Assembly (NCBI GenBank): GCA_963920665.1 | Contig: OY987269.1 | Coordinates: 5,954,501 to 6,018,500 of the forward strand | DNA: 64,000 nucleotides | Direction of reading: 5' to 3' | From: Straminergon stramineum | Lineage: Eukaryota > Streptophyta > Bryopsida > Hypnales > Calliergonaceae | Shown: in pieces, positions 50,461 to 62,005 of the stretch | Position numbering within the stretch: the first letter of the stretch is position 1 | Layout of the letters: each line of letters opens with the position of its first letter | The notes under the pieces: model-generated | What the model was told of the DNA's origin: nothing | What the model saw: only the letters and a program-made list of their open reading frames with translations | Database searches by the model: none | Translations under genes and position numbers: made by a program

Positions 50461-51395
50461 GATGCCACATTAGTTAGTGGCTCTTAATGCACCTCTACAA
50501 ATACATAAACCTCTCTCGCTGCAAAATCCCGACACTATGCTGAAAAAGAAAGCAACTAGGAACGCTGCTGGGAACGGCTCGTCCCCCCCCCACGTGAACT
50601 TCGTCGTCTCCGCACGCAGACCCGACGATGTTGACTGAGCCTCACACACACACGGCAACTCAAAGGCCGGAAAAAAGCAAAACGGAAACACGTTTCACCG
50701 CCGTCAACCCCGCAATCTGACGCGCTTGGAACAGTCGTTCGCACAATAATGAATAAACTTATTGCAAGCCTGCCAACGCGGGAATGCCGGCGATGGCGAT
50801 CCCTCAAGATTCCCTCTGCCTTCCCTTTGAATCTCCCCGACCATTCAGCACCCTTAACACAGAATCTCCCGCTGGCACACTCCCCACTTCCAACACACAC
50901 TTCTCTTCTCTCTGGCCGCAGTCAACTCAACAATCCCAAGCATCTCACATCCCCGCTTTCCTTCTTGCGGCGCCATTGGGATAAGTTACATCTAACACTG
51001 TCGTTTCGACACTTTTGACAATATATGCTTGCTTGCTGCACCTGTCCGTCCAAGTCCACAAGCATATTTCCGATTGAAGCTGACACCAGTTTGGGTTTCA
51101 CGAAAGCGAAGGTAGTGGCGTTCACACCGAGGCTGGCGGGGCTCCACTTGTGAAAGTCCGTCTTTGGGAGTTGCAAGCTAGGGAGATCCATCCGTGGTGC
51201 TGACTTTCCACGATCGTGAGAGTAGAGCTCGAGGTTTCAGAGAGGACCAGTAGTATTAGTAGGTGTGGGTGCATGCTTGCATTGGTACAAGAGAAGGGCT
51301 TGACTGGAGTTAGACTGGAGTTTTGGTTGTGAGGGAGGAGTTGGTGTAAGTTGGGGTGTTTTGGATTTGTCGTTGGATCGATAGGTTTGGTAGAG
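50461..51395 (+). promoter_or_regulatory. GC-rich promoter and 5' UTR region of the 2PGK-like gene
   Basis: GC and CpG content rise sharply from about 50.5 kb to the start codon, in contrast to the AT-rich DNA to the left. Short C runs and CACA tracts occur. Frames on the minus strand here are by-products of the GC content. A TATA-like 'tacataaacctctctc' lies near 50500, but the real start of transcription cannot be fixed. Confidence 0.5.
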
Positions 51396-54300
51396 ATGGC
51401 GTCGGGCAGTAGCAGCGACTCCAATGGCGCCGTGGCGGTGGCGGTGGCGGTGGCGACGCCGCTAGTTTCGCAGGGGAGCGGGTCCCAGCCCGCGCGTGGG
51501 ACGGCTTCCAAGTATGATTTTGTCAAGGTGGGAATTCTCGTTTTCGCCTCGATCGTCAATTGTTGTTGGATGCTTGCATTGGACGAGGTTCTTCCTAATC
51601 TGGTGTTGCCTCACTTCGTGGCTGAAATGTCGGTAGGAGCTCTAGAGGAGAAGAAGCATCCCCTCGCAAATTATTGCATTGCTTTGGCATGGAGCTTGCT
51701 TCACTTTGGGAGTTTCTTCAAAGGCTTGATGTTTTTAATTTTGATGTTTTTAGTATGATTTCCTCGAGGTGGGAATTCGGATTGCTTCTCGATCGGTGGT
51801 TTTTGTTGTCGTTTGGGGAGGGTGCTTGCTTGCGTTGGACTCGGTTTTTTTGCATTAATCTGGTGTCGCCAGAATTCGTGGCTGAAATGTCGGTAGGAGC
51901 TCAAGAAGCATGTCCTCGCAACTAACTTACTTGTTGCATGGAGCTTGCTTCCCATAGGAGTTTCTTTCAAATGCTTGATCGTGGTTTTAGTTTTGAGAGG
52001 AGCACAGAGAGAGCTGGGCTGGTCCTACTGGGGTGTGGAACTAAGGTGAAAATGGGGTGGGCTGGTGGTGAGTAAATGGAGTATTCATACTATTGCACGT
52101 GGTTTATACGTTACGCTACTCGACGTTGTGGAGTCGTGACATGTGTATAGTACTGGTCACTGCGCACTGTGTGCAATATTCATACTTTTATCTCGCGTAG
52201 CTAATGATGAAGATAACAACCAATGTCAATCAATGTGCTATCAATGTTTACTTATGAATATTATCAATGTGCTGTATTTGTTGAGTATGAAGCGAATGGG
52301 TGTGCGCAGGTGAAGGTGTGGTTAGGGACCCATGCTGATCACTACTACATCTTGTCTCGCTTCCTCATCAGCCGGATGCTGCTTGTCACCAAGGTACTAC
52401 TGTTTTCACATTCCTTTTGTCTGTTGAGACCGTTTGGACCTGGAATGTGGCTCCTTTGTAAATTTTTCTGGTATGTTTCAGAGATTTTCTTAGTATCTGA
52501 TGAGAGAGCATTTGTGGAGTAGTTTAGGAGGTCAATTTTGTGGCGAAATTCCACATCAGGGGAACATGACAAAGTGCACTGCACATGGTTCACCCTGAAG
52601 TATACTCTGGTGCAATCCTGCACATTGTTGCCTTGCACTCAGCGGGTGTCATCCAATAGTGTCATACTCGTGTTTCTCTGTTGTGGGATTTTACCCAATG
52701 TTGAATGTTTCGTGCTTTTAATGTTGGATTGGGGAAATTGGAAACCTGGGAGGTTGGTGGATACTTTGAAAACCCATCTTCTCTCAAATTTCTAATTGAA
52801 GGAAGAAGAGTCTTCATTGTTGGAAGCATGGAGATGAGTCTCCCATCACGAAGCATGAAATTGTGGTTTAATTGCTGAAAATTGTTACCCATTACTTTGT
52901 CCTTTTCTTTGAGGGAGGGTGACGACTTCGAACTGTGAGTATGGCACATGACAATTTCTATCTGAGGATGAGAGCCTCCGATGATGGAAGTTGCTACTTT
53001 GAAACCTCCAATATGAGTTGCTTTTGCTGACTGTGTACTAAGATCACCAGGACTTTGCTGCTTCAGATCCCAAATCATGTGGCCATCAAGATTTCGCTGG
53101 AGCTCAAGAAACTGCTCATTGACAACAGTTTACTTGATGTGTAAGTCCCGAACTTCATTGCGCATCCATTGTCGCATTTCGTTTAAGCCTCTTGTAAATG
53201 AAAAGGCCAGAGACTGGCAAGAGAATTTTCTGCTTTATTCTTAGCTTTGAAGTTAAACTTTTCGAATACACATGCTCTAATTTGATCGAATACTGGGTTT
53301 GACAGCTCTCAGTCAGACCTGGAGGCCAATTTGTTCAAGGTATGATAAACTCATTCACACTTTCATATTTAAGAAGGAAACGCCACTACCTGAAGTCCTG
53401 AACCACTCTCTTGGAATGCGGAGGGACAACTTTTTATGTATTTTTAATTTTTGGTCCTCTCCTTTTCGAACATTCTAAAGTGAGGATCTTTGACACCTTG
53501 GATCGACCATGATACCTTGAACCTTGGGGTGTCCATAATGTCCATTCTCCCATTTTTTTGGTATAATGATCCAACGAAAGAAAAGTTGAGGGATGGTTAA
53601 AAAAAATGATCTAAGCATAGATTGCCATGTTTGCATATGAGTGACTTTAGAACAATCAGGAATAGTTCTTTGTCGATGTATTCTCTCCACATCTAGAGAT
53701 GACAAGGGTGTGGTGTTTCAATGGTTAAATAATGTATGTGGTATCAAAGGAGTTGTTTCCTTACTCTTCTTTAATGACTAAGCATGTTATAAATCTGTGC
53801 AGCTGATGGAGCGACGTGGCTATGGTGCTGAATACATTGAGCGCTACAAAATGATGACCAGGTTTCCTAAATTTTTCTAAACCTTTACCTGTCGTGGTCA
53901 TCTCAGTTGTCAGCCTTTGCAAGCCTGTGCATAGTAGTCTCCGTTTTCAGGTCGACAACTCATCACCTCAAAAGAAACCCTCTTAGATTCCCAATGCTAC
54001 TGATGGTACTTTTGTGTGAATTTAACAGAACACTAGATGAATGTGAAGTTTATGTTAAATTTGAAGTTAAACTTGGCTTAATGAATTCACATTCTAGCAG
54101 GGTAATAACGCATTCACTGAGTATCCACAAATGATGTTTTTCTGGTGCAACAGGTTTCATCACCAAAGAGTGCCGTTGATTATTCTTGTTTGCGGCACCG
54201 CTTGTGTTGGAAAATCCACTATTGCTACCCAACTTGCCCAGCGCCTCAACGTACCCAATGTTTTACAGGTTTGTTCATCTCATAAGACTCCTTCCTTTTT

Positions 54301-57300
54301 TTTAAACCATCTTCCCCACTCTTGAGAGAGCCGTAGATCTCCATGATTTGAAAGGCTTCATCTAGTTTGGTTGAGAGTGTTCTTTCCGATAACCTACTCT
54401 GGCTTAACCATCTCAGTGAATGTTTTAGTAATCTTCTGGATGTGGATTATTGTTGATAATTCCTGTTCTTATTCTGCAACTGGTTTTTATGCCCACAGAC
54501 AGACATGGTCTACGAGTTACTTCGCACAGCTTCAGAGTAATTTCACACCTCCCTTGACCTTCTTTAATTGCAAGCCCTTTCTTTTTTAATATACTTGGAG
54601 CTCCTTTGAATGGAACTTATGGGTCAAATCTGCAAAATAAAATTCTAATGACTGAAATTTTGCTGCGTGTTGTACAGCCATGGGACTGGTGCTCCACTTG
54701 CATCGACACCAGTCTGGGCCCGGGATTTTGCTTCATCTGAGGAGCTCGTAACAGAGTTTTGTCGTGAATGTCGTGTTGTTCGCAAAGGTCTGCCACACTA
54801 CTCTCTAAAAGTTTCTCTTGTACAGTTTAAAATTTTTCCTTTTTCTGGTTATATTGTTGTGATTCAGAGTGCCAAAATTGTGATAATCAGCTGCACAATA
54901 GTTAGTTTAATCAACTGCACTAGGACCAGTATAGACTTACATTTCCCGGTACTTGCCTGGAAAAAATGAAGTCATTCTGCCAATCTAACGGAATTGACGT
55001 TTTTATTTCCTGTCACGCTCCCTTGCGTAGTTTTTGCTTAGTATATATTTGACGACGGTGTTTATGTGTGTCTTGTATAAACCTATCGTACTGTCACCAA
55101 CTGTTTGGGAAGTCTTTTATTCCGCAAACTTATTTAATTTAGTTTATATGCGCCCATAACAGTATCCTTAATTCGCAATCGTCTTATGATCTACTTTGTT
55201 CTTTCTTCTTTGTTTGTGTTATCAGGGCTTGATGGTGATTTGAAAAAGGCAATGAAAGATGGAAAGCCAGTCATTATCGAGGTTACCACTCATCCTCTCA
55301 CCGAGCTTTTCAAATTCTAGCGTTTCAAATAGAGTCCTATTTCTTACAACATTCCTGTCAGCTGTCTTCCTGTGGTATAGATTGAAGAAATACGTTTGAG
55401 AAAATTTTTATTTTTAGAACCTTGTATACCATTTTATGGTACTTTGCAAATTGTTTATTGGACAAAGACGGATGACTACGATTCCAATCTCATTGAGGCT
55501 CTTACGTGTTCTACCCACAGAGTGATGGACAGGGTTACCTCAAAATGGAATCTTCTGTGATATTTTTATTTTATTTATAGCATTTGCAAGCACCTCGAGT
55601 TATGTTCAAAGAAAATGTTGTTTAGCTGCATAAGTACACATATGAAGATTGAACAATGTTAAATTACTTAAAAACTAATTATTACTGCTTTAGTTCCGTT
55701 TTCCAGTGAATTTTGCTTGGTGTTCTGATGATTATGGTGTGCTGGGGGGGACCAGGGACTTCACTTGGATCCAGCTATCTATCTTATGAACGAAGAAAGT
55801 GGAGGCTTTGGAAGTGGTGCAGTGCAAATGAAGGCCTTGCCTTCATCCGGGGGTACTGCAGCTGTTACAGGAGTTGCAAAGGATGGTAAGAAACTGATCC
55901 TGAACTCCAACTTTTAACCATGGATAGGCAGCTTTTCAAATGGGTTTTTAATGCCACTAATAATACGTCTATTATACCCTTCGTTAAGTTAAGTTTTGTG
56001 CATAATTAATTCAATCCAGTACTAGCTAAATTTGCAAGTAACTTGTGCCATGTTGGCAACAGCTGAGAGTGGTATTAAACCCTCTGGCACTTGGAATATT
56101 TTGTCACTGAGTTATATCAAGATTGGGTCTTTTCTGTTTGTTTGTTAGGGTGGAATAGTAGGCTTGGGTTCCTACTTTTGACTTTCATTTTATTTTAAAA
56201 TAAAAATGAATCTTCAGTCTTTTGCTAGAGACGGCAATCTGTTTACATTGTTGTTCTCTTTTATTTTTTATGACATGCAGCGTCTGCTGGTGAAGCTGTG
56301 GCAAATAAAGAGGAAACACCTGCAAAGTGGACTCCACCGAAGTGCATTATTGTGCCTGTTGTACTTAAGATGGCTGATGTTGATCATCAGGTATTCGATA
56401 CTAAGTAGATTTTTTTCCTTTGAAATCACAACATAAATTTATAAGAATAAACATAAGAGAATTCGAAATTTAATAGCTATTCAAGATATCTGAAAAAGAA
56501 GCTGACAATTATGCGTGGAACTTCCTTAACTATCACACAGATAAATAAAACCCAAAGGACATTACAACTAGGGTATATCAGGTCAAGTGTGCTAAAATGA
56601 CCCCATTTTGATAGACTCCTTTAACCCTTGAACGCCGGGCTGGTGACTGGAAATCAGGCATTTTGGAACCGTGTGACATCATCTACTTTTAAAAAATCAA
56701 AAATAATCATTGGGAGTCAAACTATTGTTGAAGATCTTCCCTTTTCACCCCTAATTTTGAGGATGAATAGTTGTACTTCTACCCTATACAGGAGAATTCC
56801 TTGTCATTCATTGGACGAAAAATGTCCACCTCGGCGTTTAGGGGTTAACATATAGGCAGATATTGGGATTTTCAATGTAAAGGCAATGACTATTCTTCAA
56901 GGTTGGGACGCTTGTAGAGCATAATATCATTCCAAATTTTTTTTTAACTATTTCCACTCAAGAGTCCGAAAATTATGAATCAAAGGAGATTGAATTCATA
57001 TTTCATTTCTCTCTCCAAGTGAAAAGACTGAACAATTATTTCAAGTTTTATAGGAGTTTATTTCTTTCTCAAGAATCATTAAGAAACATTGTTGTTTGTG
57101 AATTCCAGACTCTACTGGAGGAGTGGATTGCCAGTCGTGCACTTGAAACTGGAAAAGTTGTCTCTCAGGAGGTAATCTTATTTCACTTTCCCCTTGTGAT
57201 TTTTAATAATTTTTACTTTTTGCCATAACATTCTATAACTAAGAGATTTGTTTCTTTTAGACCTTGTGCCAAATCACATTTGCCAACTTTCATTAATTAC

Positions 57301-58534
57301 TCAGACAGGGAATGCTATCTGACCACTGATTACAACCGGTAAGATAGTACATGTGTTTTTAATTTCGTGTTTATATTTTTTCTGTGCTCATGACTTGATC
57401 AACTTTGTGCAGAACAAGGATGCTTTGGTTAAACGCCTCCAAACCGTTCAGGACTATCTCTGTTCATTTGAATCTCAGGTATAAATCTCCGTAAGCTTTT
57501 CAAGTTTGGATGTATTTCTGATAAGCACGTTACACAAGGTGTCATGATAAATACACGGATTGTTTTGAGCTTATCATCTTACAAGATGTGGGTTCAAATT
57601 TTTTAAAGCTTGTTGCTCAAACCTGTGCACAACTTGCAGATTAATCTCCCAGCTTGTTCTATGTGTGTGCTCACACTAATATTGTATAAATTTCGTGATT
57701 TGATTGCTACATTAGGGAATGACCGTGGTGAATCTATCCGCTACAACATTCCCGCAAACATTGGACTGGATGCACAGCTATCTCTTGGAGGTACTCTTTG
57801 GTGTCTTTGATTTATTGGACTAGATAATGCTCAAGAGCTGGGAGGCTCGAGGACATTATGGGACATAATGCTAAGTCTAATAATTCATCACAAACATTCG
57901 TATCTGTACTTTTTGCGAATCTAAGGGTGTAGAAAGATAGGTTGCAATAAGAAGCTCAAGAGCATTATGGGACATAGTATCAAGTCTAATAGTCCTTCAC
58001 AAACCTCCACATTTGTACCTTTTGCAAATCTAAGGGCGTAGAAAGAGGGGCTGCATTCAGAGGCTTGACAGCATTATGGGACAGAATGCCAAGTTTTGTA
58101 GTTCATCACAAACATCCGTTTTTATATTTTCACAAATCTAAAAGTGTAGAAAGAAGGTATGCATTATGAGTTATAACACTTCTTTGACTATCCAATGAAA
58201 TAATAACGAATCTGCCTTTTAAAACCGGACTTGGTATTATGGTGTAGTCACCTCAGTGCTTAGAAAATCTCTCGACCTTTGCCAGTGATTTGGTTTCCTT
58301 CACAACGTTCTTCAGGCTTGAAGTAGCAACTCTTCAGGCTAGTTGTGTCTCCCATCTGCACAAGTGTAACATTTGAGCCCAGAAATCCAGAAAATATGTA
58401 GACAGGGGATGCAAGTGGGCCGGGGACGTTTTTTTCGTTTTTACTTACCCTAAATTAAATGTCTGCTTTATTGTGTGCCTGTGCAGTGTATTGAGCAAGG
58501 ATCTACAGCACCCAGCACTCGTGCTGGCTCTTGA
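51396..58534 (+). CDS. 2-phosphoglycerate-kinase-like (LPA1-like) P-loop protein, 15 exons
   Basis: Exons: 51396-51527, 52316-52393, 53067-53140, 53306-53339, 53803-53861, 54154-54268, 54499-54536, 54678-54787, 55226-55281, 55756-55885, 56281-56390, 57109-57171, 57413-57478, 57716-57790, 58487-58534. All introns are GT..AG and phases agree; the total is 1188 nt and 395 residues. Residues 11-20 are an Ala-Val run from a GTGGCG repeat. YDFVKVWLGT (40-49) opens the family domain. Walker A is GTACVGKST at 140-148, then TDMVYELLRTAS, PVWARDF, EFCRECRVVRKG, IIEGLHLDP, PVVLKMAD and QTLDWMHSYLLE. The family is related to archaeal 2-phosphoglycerate kinase, and the rice homologue LPA1 affects phytic acid level; this gene's substrate is inferred. 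From memory, Arabidopsis homologues are over 700 residues, so this model lacks their C-terminal extension. The start is the first ATG before the conserved YDFVKVW block. Confidence 0.9.
51513..51978 (+). repeat. Tandem duplication across the exon 1 / intron 1 border
   Basis: A unit of about 225 bp (51513-51735) is repeated at 51755-51978. It begins with the last codons of exon 1 and the donor ('tatgattttgtcaaggtgggaattc' in part versus 'tatgatttcctcgaggtggg') and shares 'gtggctgaaatgtcggtagg'. The second unit therefore contains a decoy copy of the splice donor inside intron 1. Confidence 0.75.
56621..56848. mobile_element. piggyBac-like MITE in intron 11
   Basis: TTAA on both sides of an element that begins CCCTTGAACGCCGGGC and ends CGGCGTTTAGGGG. 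It is the best preserved family member; copies are at 14043-14272 and, inverted, at 59040-59247. TTAA target plus CCC..GGG termini is the signature of piggyBac. Non-coding. It sits between exons 11 and 12 without touching splice signals. Confidence 0.75.
57837..58185. repeat. Three tandem units of about 117 bp in intron 14
   Basis: Each unit contains 'acattatgggacataatg' or 'gcattatgggacagaatg', 'ttcatcacaaacat', 'aaatctaa' and 'gtgtagaaaga'. Starts lie near 57837, 57952 and 58070. The units differ by many substitutions, so the array is not recent. Confidence 0.7.
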
Positions 58535-59600
58535 TTCAACCAGTGAACACATTCTTCTTCTTTTTATCTATGGAGGGCTCTATTTTTCTATGGAGGGTTC
58601 TTTTTTCTTCAGTGCAAGTGAAAGATTTCAATTTATGCAGACAAGTTCATTACTCTAAGTTCTGAGATTGTTCTAATATTTGGTGTATAACAGGTTACAT
58701 TGTTTTTCATCAACAACAACTTGATGTTCATAAATGCAAGTTAATTGTCGACATGACAATGATAAAATTGTAGTGTGCATATTCTGACCAACAGCGTGGT
58801 TTCAGGAATTCCAGAATTTGTCCAACCATGTGACCATTTTTAACATCTTCATGACTTTTTTACAACTCAGAGAGTTCTTCCCTTGACAATTAATCTGTCA
58901 CAGTTTTTTTTAATATGCATTGAATTGTGAGCCTGAAAGACTTGGTGAGGGTTAACTCTAGAAGGACGTGGCCCTATCATGAAGGTAATCAACCAAAAAT
59001 TATCAAAAATCATCAGATGAATTTGGTGCACAGTTCCTCTTAACCCTTAATTGATGTCAAGGACATTTTGTCTGATGGATGACAAAGAATCTTCCTATGT
59101 AGGACAAAAGTGCAATTGTTCATCCTTGGAATTTTGTGCAAAAAGGAGAGATCTTGCACAGTAGTTTGACCTCCAATTTTTGGTTTTATTAAAATAGATG
59201 ATATCACACAGTACCAAGAGGGATGATTTCCATCCTATCTGGGTTAAGTGTTTTGTGTCACCTCACCATCAAATGGAATATTCTCTCTGGGGTTCCTGAA
59301 AACTTATTGTAATTGAAGTGGCTGCTCATTAGCAGCAAATTTTTTTTTTTCTGACAGAATGTGATGAAATAGAGTGCCTTCGGCGACATTCTGGAGATAA
59401 GCTACATGGCATGAACCGACTGCAGCAATGCGACACAGTATCAATTCCTATGTCTGTGAAAGCAGATTCCTGTCTTTTATTCCTGTATGTTGTTGTAGCA
59501 CCTTTTGAAATGTCTAATACTCACCCAAGACAATCTTGGGCAATTTCCACTAATACGATCTAGAGTTTTCAACTATATATTTTACCGTGTGGAATGCTCA
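58535..59600 (+). other. 3' region of the 2PGK-like gene with a possible extra exon
   Basis: A T run followed by TTCTGACAG at about 59349-59357 is a good acceptor. The sequence after it stays open for about 60 codons (ECDEIECLRRHSGDKLHG...) to a TAG near 59563. It may be a 3' UTR exon or an alternative coding end. No strong donor before it could be assigned beyond 58534. A MITE lies inside at 59040-59247. Confidence 0.35.
59040..59247. mobile_element. piggyBac-like MITE, inverted copy
   Basis: TTAACCCTTAATTGATG at the left and CTATCTGGGTTAA at the right. The interior matches the family in reverse complement ('ggatgacaaagaatcttcc' against the ends of 14043-14272). TTAA is intact on both sides. 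Confidence 0.65.
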
Positions 59601-60114
59601 ACATGTTGTCCCTCACCTGAAATTCTGAAGTTTACACTTAGAGCTACAAAACCACCTAATTGTCTTCTGACAAATCTAGAGTCTGGTTGTGCTTGGAGGA
59701 GAAACTCATGTGTAGCTCCCATGTTCTCTGCACAGGCAAAGCAACAGGGGGTTTAGAGAATTTTTCCTTCAACTCTTTTGCATTCGGTTCAATTACAACA
59801 GGAACCACCTGAACTTGTGCCTCAACTCTTCTGAAAACAGGATCTAATTTCTTTTTGTGCAAAATCAGGAACTCAAGGACGATAAGCATTGGTCACTGAT
59901 TGAATGCCATCCATGCTTTCTACACAAGCTTTAGTTATATGACAAATTTGGTCATTTACAGTAAAGAGGGGTGACCTCACAATTGGTACAGAAATTTGGG
60001 GACACAAGCACGACGAGTAGAAATTTTCCAAATCAGTCTAATTTATTCAAGAACATTCTTTCGTTGTTATGGCAATTAGAATCCTCATATTAAGGTATAC
60101 TAATCTATCATCAC

Positions 60115-60580
60115 CTTGTTTTCAATTCCACCCACTTGAACCGGTGGGGAATATTCTAGACCAAATATTTGCACCACCTTTACAGAAAGGAGGAGGGCTT
60201 GAAAACATGGGGGGAACAGGATGGTGTACTTAAAGTTGAAGTGGTGAATTTCAGTGAAATTGGTGCAGTTTCCCTCATCCAACTAAAACCTCAAATCTAT
60301 GGGAATCCTAGTTTTTAGAGCGCTGGGCTCTTGAAAGTACAATTGTGAGGCACGCAGTATTAACCATCGGGACATTACCCAAAAAAGAATTGAGCATGAT
60401 ACGCGTACCTTTGAGCGAGCCGTCATCAGTTTGCAATAATTCAGAAGTTGAAACACTGTCACAGCAGCTGATTGTCGATGTTGGCTCCTCCAAATCTGGG
60501 GAGTTCGACGCACTCGCCAAGCTCTCTTTAAGTATAATAATTATCAAAAGATACAGAAAGAATTGCCCAGCAGTCATCAT
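60115..60580 (-). CDS. Candidate secreted-protein gene fragment, unrecognised
   Basis: A minus-strand ATG at 60580 opens MMTAGQFFLYLLIIIILKES..., a convincing signal peptide with a hydrophobic core and an A-S-A-like cleavage site near residue 24, then an acidic/Ser-rich stretch to an AAAG|GTACGC donor at 60409. A second open block, 60282-60115 (LDEGNCTNFTEIHHFNFKYT... GGIENK), is bounded by TTTTAG and AAG|GTGATG and is exactly 56 codons. The phases do not fit if the first donor is used (phase 1 into phase 0); a donor at CCGATG|GTTAAT would fit. Further open sequence at 59889-59750 (RVEAQVQVVPVVIEPNAKEL) may belong. I do not recognise the protein. Either block could be chance. Confidence 0.3.
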
Positions 60581-60602
60581 CCCCCGCCTACGAAAGAATT
60601 AA

Positions 60603-61711
60603 ATTCCGATATCTCAATTCAAACTCTCAAAGAATCCCACAACAAATCCACTACCTTGAGGCTTCCTCTTACTACAGCCATAACTCCAAAAATCCACTCT
60701 CTACACTAATCCAAAAACTTGTCACACTTTTCTCATACAGCCTTTATGCGAAAACTAATACAATCGAAAACCTCAGATTCTAATCACAAACATGCACAAT
60801 CGCTCACAAATATTACTGAATTCTCAGCTAGCAAATTCCCAATTCTAGTTTAGAGAACTTCCAAATGTTTCCAGTATCAATCACTGTTTTCGGAAATCCA
60901 CTCACTGTCTACGTCACTGGAATCTAAATAATTAAAGCTTGTAATCCCTGGTCTCATCAGATTCAACTCAAACTGACACACACACGAAATACAACCTATG
61001 AGTCTCTCTTATAACTGAAGCTGAAACAGGCACGAAAGATTACTATCCTGGTCACCAAATATCATTCAAATTCACAACTATTTCCTACTCCAGTTCAATC
61101 TAACCTAAGAGGACGTCCTAATGCAGTAACTAACTAACTGTGTAAGAAACTAAACCTGTTGCTGGTATTAATCTCCTATGGATCCATGAACTAGCATCTG
61201 AAGGTGGCAAGTCTCAAAAACTTCAAAACTGTGATCATTCTCAAAACTTATGATTCGTTCAGGGTTCTGTTAAGAAAGCAGTTATAAATGGAAGAATGAT
61301 AAGAGGAATGAAACGGAGGATCTTGGAGAATGTTCTTTCGGCACTGGGGTGTTGTGGAGGATATGCGATGGAGAATCTTCCTTCGTAGTTAGTGAGACTC
61401 CATCTGTTGTCTCAATATTCTCAGGTGGCTTGTGTATTGAGTGCCAGCGGGTAGGAATTGTTCTTTCTAGATGCTTTGTATGGCTTATCCCTTTTCAGAT
61501 GCCTGAGAGCATCGCCAGTTCGCCGCCTCTGGCAACACGGTCATCAAATCAAGTCGCCATAATAGAAAATTTCAAAATCTCTATTTGGAGAGCATTCCAA
61601 TTTTCTGGTCTCACAATGTGTTCCATAAATAGTGACTTGACCAATCACAAGTGGAATGGAGCGAAAAGCCACATTAGAAGACATTTGAGGGCATGAAGAG
61701 GCTGTGAGTTA
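60603..61711. other. Region upstream of the candidate secreted gene
   Basis: CA- and A-rich on the plus strand up to 61300, then balanced composition. A plus-strand frame at 61349-61696 has no domain. If the minus-strand gene at 60580 is real, this holds its 5' UTR and promoter. Confidence 0.3.
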
Positions 61712-62005
61712 TTCTGAGTTCCCAAGCTTTGGGAACTTGTTACATCAGCAGTATGACGTGGCGCAGTCATTACCACGTCAGAAAACAATATTATTTTTAA
61801 TTATTTTTAAAATTATTTTTTAAGTTCTATTTTAAATTTTTTTATAGTTCAAAAAATTTGGGGATTTTTATTTTAATTCCAAAAATTTAATTTTTTTTTG
61901 AAAAAATTCGAAAATTCAGCCCATTATGGGCTGGTTCCCAATTTCTGGCAGCACAGGGAACAATGCAGGGAACAACCCTGAAACAGGCTCCTGAAGCCCT
62001 GAATT
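61712..62005. mobile_element. MITE related to 47446-47740
   Basis: Shares the layout of that element: 'tgacgtggc' and its near complement 'accacgtca', an A/T-homopolymer centre with 'ttcaaaaaatttgg', then 'gggaacaa...ggaacaac', 'gaaacaggct' and 'tcctctag'. Its terminal repeats are too decayed to define exact ends. Confidence 0.45.

Noticed and set aside
50470..51191. Arg/Ser-rich minus-strand frames upstream of the 2PGK-like gene
   Set aside because: Explained by GC-rich promoter and UTR composition; no start context or domain.
51351..51758. 135-codon plus-strand frame running from exon 1 into intron 1
   Set aside because: Different frame from MASGSSSD and no family match; the spliced frame gives the conserved YDFVKVWLGT block.
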